From: Streptomyces inusitatus | Lineage (GTDB): Bacteria > Actinomycetota > Actinomycetes > Streptomycetales > Streptomycetaceae | Reading direction: 5' to 3' | DNA length: 64,000 nt | NCBI RefSeq assembly: GCF_014651115.1 | Contig: NZ_BMWG01000003.1 | Span: 1 to 64,000, forward strand | Part shown: positions 59,256-64,000 of the stretch, piece by piece | Numbering within the stretch: the stretch's first letter is position 1 | How the letters are laid out: each line of letters opens with the position of its first letter | Translations under genes and position numbers: made by a program | The notes under the pieces: generated by a model | Database searches by the model: none | What the model was told of the DNA's origin: nothing | Seen by the model: only the letters and a program-made list of their open reading frames with translations

Positions 59256-59507
59256 TCAGCCACGGGCGGTCGCCTCCTCGCGGACCGCGAGCAGCGTGGC
59301 CTCAGCCCGCTGGAACCCGGCGCGGTCGACGTCGTCGGTGAACTCGAAGGGCTCGCCCGGCGCAGCTTGCAGGAGCTGCCAGCCGTGGACGTGTCCGTGC
59401 TCGTCGAGGTCCAGGGCGAGGGCGAGGCCGCGGGGGTGGAAGACGCTGCGGTTGATCAGCCACAGCAGGCCGGATTCAGGCAGCTCGGTCAGCGGGCGCG
59501 AGGACAC
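59256..59507 (-). CDS. Small phage head-module protein
   Basis: This 83-residue protein reads SSRPLTELPESGLLWLINRSVFHPRGLALALDLDEHGHVHGWQLL, then EPFEFTDDVDRAGFQRAEATLLAVREE. The segment LLWLINRxVFHPRGLALALD is a recurring small phage protein pattern with unknown role. The GTG start follows AAGGAG. It overlaps the upstream 80-residue gene by 32 bases. Confidence 0.72.
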   Translation of the reverse strand: MSSRPLTELPESGLLWLINRSVFHPRGLALALDLDEHGHVHGWQLLQAAPGEPFEFTDDVDRAGFQRAEATLLAVREEATARG

Positions 59508-59718
59508 GGGGGATTCTCCTTGCCGGGAGTGGGCTGTCGGGGTCGTTGCAGATCTCGCACCACGTCCACGTTCCGGCGGCCGTCACGCCGTCCGGGGTGA
59601 GGAGCAGCAGGCCGGCTGTGCAGCGGGTCTGCGCCTTGCAGGACGGGCACCAGTCGGTGCGGACGGCTCCCGGGTGGAGCACGACGTCGACGGGATAGCG
59701 GGTGCCGGGCCGGCTCAT
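59476..59718 (-). CDS. Small zinc-ribbon-like phage protein
   Basis: This 80-residue protein contains CPSC near residue 24 and CEIC near residue 54, likely zinc ligands, between VVLHPGAVRTDW and NDPDSPLPAR. It starts at ATG overlapping the portal stop. Small zinc-ribbon proteins like this accompany portal genes in Streptomyces phages. The function is unknown. Confidence 0.7.
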   Translation of the reverse strand: MSRPGTRYPVDVVLHPGAVRTDWCPSCKAQTRCTAGLLLLTPDGVTAAGTWTWCEICNDPDSPLPARRIPRVLAPADRAA

Positions 59719-61421
59719 GCCGCCTCACCGAGGCAGGAGCTGAGGATGGTGGGCATCAGGCCGTAGTCGTGGGGGATGCCCGCGACGATCAGGCTGCGGG
59801 TGTAGGAGTCGAGCGCTGCTGTCAGGCAGGCCGGGTCAAGGCCGTACCGGTTGGCAATCTCCGGCGTGCGGGACCAGGCACCGTCGAGGAGCCGCCACTG
59901 GTCCACTCCCTCCGCAGCTACGGGCAGGAGGGTATGAACGCTGGCCGCCTCGACGTCGCGGAAACTGGCGCGCTCGGAGCGGGGGCAGGCCGGGGTGCGG
60001 CGGAGCGTCTGGCCGGCCACGGTGAGGGCGCTCCAGATCATGCCGTCGGCGGCGGCGAGGAGCCCGTCTCGAACTGCGGCCGAGGCGGGGAGCGTGGCGG
60101 GTTCCGTCTCGGACTCGTCGACGGGGAGATCCGGGGCTGGGGTGTCGGGGGTCATGTCCTGGGGCTCCTCGGTTTCGTGGGGGTCAGGGGCATCCGATTC
60201 GTCAAACCCGGTTTCCCGGCGCAGGGCCGCCGCCGAGATGGCGTGCCGGTCGTAGACCTGGAGGGCGGTCTCGCTGCGGTTGGTGCGCACCCGCAGCGGG
60301 GCGGTGTCGTACCAGACGAGCCAGCGGTGCCAGTCCGGGTCGCCTTCGGCTTCGAGGATCGGGCGCAGCCACTGCTGCGTCAGCGCGTACGACACGGTGC
60401 CGAGCTTGGGCTCGATGCCGAGACGGATCGCCTCCGCCGTGAGCCCCCACAGTCCCCAGTGGTTCACGTCGCCGAGGCCGAGGAGGATTTCGGCGGGGAT
60501 CTCCAGGCCGGTCGCGAACCTGCGGATGGCCTCTTCGCGGAGCTTCAGGGCGAGTTCGTCGAAGTCGGACTCGAAGCGGATCAGTTTGAAGTCGCCGATC
60601 GTGTCGGCCGGGACTTCGAGGATGATCGGCACCGTGGCTGCGGCGCTCTCAGGGTCACGGATCGCCGTCTCGGCGATCGCCATGAACACCTCGATCAGAT
60701 CGTCCTCGCCTCCGTTCTGGGTTCCGGTTACGGGGAACCGGGTGCCCTTGGGGACGAGGAGCACGCCACGGCCCGTGATGCGGGACCTGGCGATGGCCTT
60801 CACGGCCGCGTTCAGCAGGAGGAGTTCCTCCAGCAGCTCCAGCGACGAGCGCACCGGCGAGTCGGCTTCGATCGACCGCTCCGGGTCGGGCTCCCACACA
60901 CGGATCGCCACCGGCCCGTCGGGGTCCATGGCGTCCGGGTCGCCCTCGGGGACCGGAATGTCCTCGCCGTCGATCTCCGCGACCAGCTTCCCGGACTGCT
61001 GCCGCACCTCCTGCACGGACAGGACGCGCCAGTCGTGCCCGTCCTCCGGCGCGTACGGGGACAGGACTTCGCTGTTGGGGCGGACGACGATCCAGCCCTC
61101 TCCGGGGATCGTCAGGTGCTTCCCGAATGCGCCGAGGAGCTTCGACTGGCCGTCGGGGCCTCCGGCGATCTGGGCGACGATCTCAGCCGCGCGGTGGTTG
61201 TCGGGGGCGGGTTCGATCGTGCCGTCGTCGGCTCGCCGACCGGCGTAGAGCCGGGCGCCGGCCATCGCGTTCCCGATCCACGAGGCCGCGAACCGCACCT
61301 CGGGGACGGCGTGGTACATGTCGTAGGCGCGGAGCTGCCACGACTGGTCCCCCACGCCGCGACCCCGGATCTTCCGGGAGGTGTAGCGGGATGCTGAGGC
61401 GCTGAGGTCCTGGGCGGTCAT
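59715..61421 (-). CDS. Portal protein
   Basis: This 568-residue protein starts MTAQDLSASASRYTSRKIRGRGVGDQSWQLRAYDMYHAVPEVRFAASWIGNAMAGARLYAG-like, a typical portal opening (split here only by reading). SSLELLEELLLLNAAVKAIARSRITGRGVLLVPKGT and IRRFATGLEIPAEILLGLGDVNHWGLWGLTAEAIRLGIEP carry the clip/wing segments. The portal forms the dodecameric DNA channel at one capsid vertex. The acidic Pro-rich stretch (ETEEPQDMTPDTPAPDLP) precedes a helical C-terminus. It overlaps DUF1360 (ATGA) and the zinc-ribbon gene. Confidence 0.87.
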   Translation of the reverse strand: MTAQDLSASASRYTSRKIRGRGVGDQSWQLRAYDMYHAVPEVRFAASWIGNAMAGARLYAGRRADDGTIEPAPDNHRAAEIVAQIAGGPDGQSKLLGAFGKHLTIPGEGWIVVRPNSEVLSPYAPEDGHDWRVLSVQEVRQQSGKLVAEIDGEDIPVPEGDPDAMDPDGPVAIRVWEPDPERSIEADSPVRSSLELLEELLLLNAAVKAIARSRITGRGVLLVPKGTRFPVTGTQNGGEDDLIEVFMAIAETAIRDPESAAATVPIILEVPADTIGDFKLIRFESDFDELALKLREEAIRRFATGLEIPAEILLGLGDVNHWGLWGLTAEAIRLGIEPKLGTVSYALTQQWLRPILEAEGDPDWHRWLVWYDTAPLRVRTNRSETALQVYDRHAISAAALRRETGFDESDAPDPHETEEPQDMTPDTPAPDLPVDESETEPATLPASAAVRDGLLAAADGMIWSALTVAGQTLRRTPACPRSERASFRDVEAASVHTLLPVAAEGVDQWRLLDGAWSRTPEIANRYGLDPACLTAALDSYTRSLIVAGIPHDYGLMPTILSSCLGEAA

Positions 61422-61744
61422 CAGCCACCGTGCCGCGAGTCGTCCCAGCGGCTGAGGAGGACGGCCGCCCCGGCTGTGGCGAACCACTCGACGCCGTGGA
61501 GCACGAGCGGGACGCCGTGCCACTGGCCGGTGCCCAGCAGCCACACGGCCAGGAACGCCCCGGACACCCACCAGCCGACGCAGTAGACGCACGACATCAG
61601 CGTCACCACAGCAGTACGGGCGCGGCCCCCTTGCCAGGCGATGATGCGGTCCCGGGCCCCGTCCAGGAGTGAGTCATGGACGATGAGCTGGGTGCCGCGA
61701 TACCCGGCGAAGGCGAGAAGGGCGAGTTCTGCGGGGCTAATCAT
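61421..61744 (-). CDS. DUF1360-like phage membrane protein
   Basis: This 107-residue protein reads MISPAELALLAFAGYRGTQLIVHDSLLDGARDRI, then SCVYCVGWWVSGAFLAVWLL. It contains two membrane helices plus a short third (VEWFATAGAAVLL). The CVYC-x-GWW motif and RxTQLIxHDxLL pattern define the DUF1360 family, found in phages and bacilli. Its function is unknown. The ATG overlaps nothing upstream; its stop overlaps the portal start. Confidence 0.8.
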   Translation of the reverse strand: MISPAELALLAFAGYRGTQLIVHDSLLDGARDRIIAWQGGRARTAVVTLMSCVYCVGWWVSGAFLAVWLLGTGQWHGVPLVLHGVEWFATAGAAVLLSRWDDSRHGG

Positions 61745-61848
61745 CGTTCGTCCCCTGATGTGGAGATCATCCGGCTGAGGTCAGCGGTGCATGATAGGCC
61801 ATCCGCGCAGCTCGGTCCGGCGATGTTCCCGCAGGTCAAACCCTGTTT

Positions 61849-62109
61849 TCAGATCACGAAGAGGAGCGATTCCTCCTCGGCGGTGTCCTCGCTGGCCGGG
61901 TCGGGCCCGCCGGTCGGGATCTCCATCTGCCCGTACGGCAGGTCGACGATCTCCAGCGACCCGCCGCAGGACACCAGCAGCGCGCCGGGCTCGCGCCGCT
62001 CGATGATCGGGTCATGCCGCCACGGGCGGCCCTTGGACAGACGGCCGGCGACCGGCCCGGCGGCGATCGGCCGCCCGCACTTCCTACACAGGACACGCGG
62101 CAGTTTCAT
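61849..62109 (-). CDS. Small phage protein with CxxC motif
   Basis: This 86-residue protein from ATG 62109 reads MKLPRVLCRKCGRPIAAGPVAGRL, then WRHDPIIERREPGALLVSCGGSLEIVDLPYGQ, and ends with an acidic tail EDTAEEESLLFVI. CRKC and SC may bind zinc. An upstream ATG would lengthen it by 25 residues, but those are poor in structure. It is separated from DUF1360 by about 100 bases. The function is unknown. Confidence 0.58.
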   Translation of the reverse strand: MKLPRVLCRKCGRPIAAGPVAGRLSKGRPWRHDPIIERREPGALLVSCGGSLEIVDLPYGQMEIPTGGPDPASEDTAEEESLLFVI

Positions 62110-62264
62110 CCGACCAGTGTGGCCGGGCCGGCCGTGCGCCTGCCAACGGTTCAGGCAAGCCCGGTCTACGCCATCCGTTGCCATTTGGGCGACGGCGACT
62201 TCTTTACCGGCTGACGGGGCTTTTTCCGGCCCTGCTGCCGGCGGCCTCCCAGTACCCTCCGCGC

Positions 62265-62447
62265 ATGGGCAAAAACGCTGAGGACTTCATCTCTGAACTG
62301 AGCGCTTCACTGCGCGAGTCGGGAACGATGACGACGACAGATCGCGTCACCGCCGCGGGGGATCTGGAGATCACCTTCCACTCGACGGACCCGCGCGCAT
62401 GCGGCGGCGGGACGATGCTCATCCCGAAGGCTTACCTCAACGAGTAG
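62265..62447 (+). CDS. Small plus-strand protein inside the late region
   Basis: This 60-residue protein reads MGKNAEDFISELSASLRESGTMTTTDRVTAAGDLEITFHSTDPRACGGG, then TMLIPKAYLNE (split by reading). It lies opposite to the late genes, has a plausible compact fold, and ends two bases before a strong plus-strand hairpin. That supports its being expressed. It may be a small moron gene. The function is unknown. Confidence 0.58.
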   Translation: MGKNAEDFISELSASLRESGTMTTTDRVTAAGDLEITFHSTDPRACGGGTMLIPKAYLNE

Positions 62448-62474
62448 CGTCGCGGCCACGGTCGGCCGCGACGC
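62447..62474 (+). terminator. Hairpin behind the small plus-strand gene
   Basis: GCGTCGCGGCC (62447-62457) pairs perfectly with GGCCGCGACGC (62464-62474), with a six-base loop, immediately after the TAG stop of the 60-residue gene. Confidence 0.75.
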
Positions 62475-62559
62475 GTCAACTACCCAGCGAGGCGAGTCCG
62501 CTCCGGCACTCTCCCGGCGATGGGTCATGAACCCCTGGCCGGGCCCGTCGAAACGGGTA

Positions 62560-62587
62560 GGCCCGGAGCGCACCCCGGGCCCTTTTC
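62560..62587 (+). terminator. Second hairpin with T tract between convergent genes
   Basis: GGCCCGG (62560-62566) pairs with CCGGGCC (62575-62581), followed by CTTTTCT. It resembles an intrinsic terminator on the plus strand. Together with the first hairpin it fills the gap between the converging small genes. Confidence 0.65.
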
Positions 62588-62600
62588 TCCCGGCGGCAGG

Positions 62601-62849
62601 TCAGCTGCCGACGACCTTGTGCAACTTCCCCACGGCAGCCCCGAAGATCAGGAGGCCAGCGAACACGGCTCCGGCGAGGCTCCCCGTTTCCACGTAGGTC
62701 AGGGTGCCGATGAGGCCCCCGCCGGCCGCCGCCGCTGTACCGATGGTCACGGTGCGCTGGGACAGCAGCGGTCCTGGGGGCTCTTCGTGCGAGCCCCCGC
62801 CGGACGGTGAGGCGGAAGAGGGGGTAGTGTCATTCTTGGAACCGGTCAC
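62601..62849 (-). CDS. Small two-helix membrane protein (holin-like?)
   Basis: This 82-residue protein starts at GTG behind AAAGGAG. The N-terminus is polar (TGSKNDTTPSSASPSGGGSHEEPPG). It then has two hydrophobic segments (VTIGTAAAAGGGLIGTLTYV and LAGAVFAGLLIFGAAVGKL) and a short basic tail. The size and topology fit a class II holin, but it lies between terminase and portal genes and has no endolysin beside it. A different membrane role is equally possible. Confidence 0.62.
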   Translation of the reverse strand: MTGSKNDTTPSSASPSGGGSHEEPPGPLLSQRTVTIGTAAAAGGGLIGTLTYVETGSLAGAVFAGLLIFGAAVGKLHKVVGS

Positions 62850-63223
62850 GACGAAACTCCTTTGGCTGGATAGTTCGAAATTGATCGCATTCCTGGTGAG
62901 CCCCCTGCCGCACCACACCTTCGAAAGTTCGGTACGGCAGCGGGGCTCGCGGCATTTCACTGAGCAAGGACAACCCTACGCCTCCGTCGAGGGCCTCCGA
63001 AGCGCGGTAAAACCGCAGGTCAGTTGCAACTGCACGCCAGAAACCCCGGGGTGGCGCACCAACGGGAGGCCGGAGCAAAAGGGGCAAATCGACCCACGGG
63101 TATCAGTGAGCAGCAGCGATATCCATTGCAACTTTCCGCCATAAATTGACGGACGATCCCCCCTCGCCAGCACCTCTGCTGCATTCACGAGTCCCGAGAC
63201 CCCACAGTCTTTTCACCAATTCG
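62850..63223. other. Non-coding stretch with a CAGTTGCAACTG palindrome
   Basis: This 374-base gap is less GC-rich than its surroundings and no convincing gene is seen. It holds a perfect 12-bp palindrome CAGTTGCAACTG at 63021-63032, a related TTGCAACT at 63126-63133, and a small stem GCGGT/ACCGC at 63004-63016. It may be a promoter or operator for the late genes to its left. Confidence 0.45.
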
Positions 63224-63316
63224 TTACGGTGAGCCCACGGGGTCAGCAATGATCATGGTTCGGGCATGCCACGGCTCCTTCAGGCACACCTTGGCGATCC
63301 CCGGATCGGCGCTCAT
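63224..63316 (-). CDS. Possible 30-residue peptide
   Basis: A short frame from ATG 63316 reads MSADPGIAKVCLKEPWHART, then MIIADPVGSP. It is preceded by a strong ribosome site (GGGGAGGGGTGA). It has one cysteine and no membrane segment. It may be a leader or a real small gene. The gap on either side contains no other candidate. Confidence 0.4.
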   Translation of the reverse strand: MSADPGIAKVCLKEPWHARTMIIADPVGSP

Positions 63317-63361
63317 CCGTCACCCCTCCCCGGACCGGGCGCGGCCGACTGCTGCCCGGGG

Positions 63362-63664
63362 CTAGAACTTCAGGGCCGCGTAGGCGGCTCCCGTCACCTT
63401 GATGTCCCGCATGGCGCGGTCTCGCTCAACCATCCGGGCGTTCGCCTCGTCGGTGCCGAGGCAGTCGGAGGCGACCCGGCCGGCGACCCGCTGCCGAACC
63501 TCCGGTGACAGGCCCTCAGCGGTCAGCGCCGAGTCGACGTGCGTGAGCATCAGCAGCAGCCGGTTCACGGTCGCGGCGCACTCGGGGTCGGTGAGCGCCG
63601 CGCGGTTCGTCTCCGGATTGTCGGCCAGGTGCTGCCGGATCGCCGTCTCGGTAATCGTGTTCAT
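63362..63664 (-). CDS. Small phage protein next to terminase
   Basis: This 100-residue protein reads MNTITETAIRQHLADNPETNRAALTDPECAATVNRLLLMLTHVDSALTAEGLSPEV-like helices and ends VTGAAYAALKF. It is mostly helical. In-frame starts further upstream exist, but the region then looks non-coding. The gap 63665-63827 shows nothing else. It is possibly a head assembly or packaging accessory. Confidence 0.58.
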   Translation of the reverse strand: MNTITETAIRQHLADNPETNRAALTDPECAATVNRLLLMLTHVDSALTAEGLSPEVRQRVAGRVASDCLGTDEANARMVERDRAMRDIKVTGAAYAALKF

Positions 63665-63827
63665 GCACGGCAGCATGCCAGGGACCAGGGGTATCCTTCC
63701 GGGCGCCGGGGTCGGTGGTCTTGCTCGACGCCAGTGCCCTAGGGGAGCGCCGAGAGTGATCCACACTCGGCGGCCACCGCCCCGGCCCGAGGACGGCAAT
63801 CCCGCCCTGCGGCAGTGCCCCACCTGA

Positions 63828-64000
63828 TCACTTTCCGATCCGGCGTGCGTACGCGCTGGCCGCCTGCACCGGGGTCGTCGGCCTCGGGGCGGTCGGCAAC
63901 GGGGCATGGACAATGGCTCCCTTGTTCGCCTCCGGGATCAGGCCGTAGACGAGGACGCACGAGGCGTCGATCCGGCCCGGCGAGTCCGGATCGGTGGGCT
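63828..64000 (-). CDS. Terminase large subunit, C-terminal end (partial)
   Basis: A frame enters from the right edge and ends with TGA at 63828-63830. The visible 56 residues read TDPDSPGRIDASCVLVYGLIPEA, then ANKGAIVHAPLPTAP, and end ASAYARRIGK. The DSPGRIDAS-x-x-x-VYGL segment is typical of the end of large terminase subunits in tailed phages, and the order terminase-small gene-portal is the normal one. The ATPase and nuclease motifs lie outside the window, so the call rests on the tail segment and position. Confidence 0.55.
   Translation of the reverse strand, partial: PTDPDSPGRIDASCVLVYGLIPEANKGAIVHAPLPTAPRPTTPVQAASAYARRIGK

Larger units (their letters stand above)
23862..64000. mobile_element. 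Integrated tailed phage (prophage), left part; right end outside window
   Basis: From a tRNA 3' fragment at 23862-23886 to the right edge, the content changes from host metabolism to a full set of siphophage late genes on the minus strand: terminase end, portal, capsid, tail tube, connectors, tail chaperones, tape measure and minor tail proteins. The integrase, immunity and replication genes are not in the window. In a prophage formed by recombination at a tRNA 3' end, the late module can lie at one end and int with the intact tRNA at the other. That arrangement predicts attR to the right. The exact left boundary is inferred. Confidence 0.85.

Noticed and set aside
62976..63188. 70-residue minus-strand open frame in the non-coding gap
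   Set aside because: There is no ribosome site, the composition is mixed, and it overlaps the palindrome region; not supported.
63739..63960. 73-residue minus-strand open frame near the right edge
   Set aside because: It lies in another frame over the terminase C-terminus and has an Arg/Pro/Gly composition typical of a shadow frame.

Overview
This window is high-GC actinobacterial DNA and looks like a Streptomyces chromosome carrying an integrated tailed phage. The case for Streptomyces is the very high GC, the many GTG and TTG starts, translationally coupled operons, and a familiar set of core genes: histidine utilisation, an ECF sigma factor with a DGPF/YCII partner, a PLP plus tandem-CBS cystathionine beta-synthase, a thiolase and a Bax inhibitor-1 protein. 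All calls come from reading the sequence; no database search was possible.

Host part (1 to about 23.86 kb). The left edge holds a small cassette of an oxygenase-like C-terminus, a radical SAM protein and a PCMT-like methyltransferase, which looks like peptide or protein maturation, followed by a two-gene pair of unknown function. Next is a tightly coupled minus-strand hut operon (hutU, M20 amidohydrolase, hutF). Then come a type III PLP decarboxylase-like enzyme, an SRPBCC protein, an APC permease, an ECF42-type sigma factor fused to a degenerate tyrosine-recombinase domain, its YCII partner, a divergent DUF998 membrane protein behind a mirrored promoter dyad, an RpiR regulator, cystathionine beta-synthase, an SGNH hydrolase, a thiolase with a 100-bp tandem repeat at its 3' end, and the Bax inhibitor protein.

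Phage part (about 23.86 kb to the right edge). A T-arm plus acceptor fragment of a tRNA gene at 23862-23886, with no matching 5' half nearby, is read as attL. From right to left on the minus strand the late genes run: terminase end, small proteins, portal, a 1239-residue MuF/2H-phosphoesterase/protease fusion, major capsid, a fibre cassette (repeat protein, beta-helix, small fibre), a methyltransferase and glycosyltransferases, tail tube, head-tail connectors, tail chaperones with a -1 frameshift site, tape measure and minor tail proteins. No integrase, repressor, replication gene or endolysin is visible, so the early region and attR should lie to the right. Between the last tail gene and attL (24.2-27.6 kb) sits a non-structural block: a regulator plus acetyltransferase on one strand, and an ATPase, small proteins and an unknown on the other. 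This is the usual place for lysogenic cargo.

The most striking pattern is a 17-bp sequence (minus strand GCTGGTTSTGGGCCGGG) present eight times. Each copy lies 24-31 nt upstream of the start of a structural gene, and seven of eight follow a TANNCT (-10-like) hexamer by 5 or 8 nt. It looks like a dispersed late promoter or start-associated leader and it fixes two start codons. A second recurrent element, the palindrome TGTCCGGACA, forms an array at 29.83-29.98 kb and a looser cluster at 55.69-55.79 kb.
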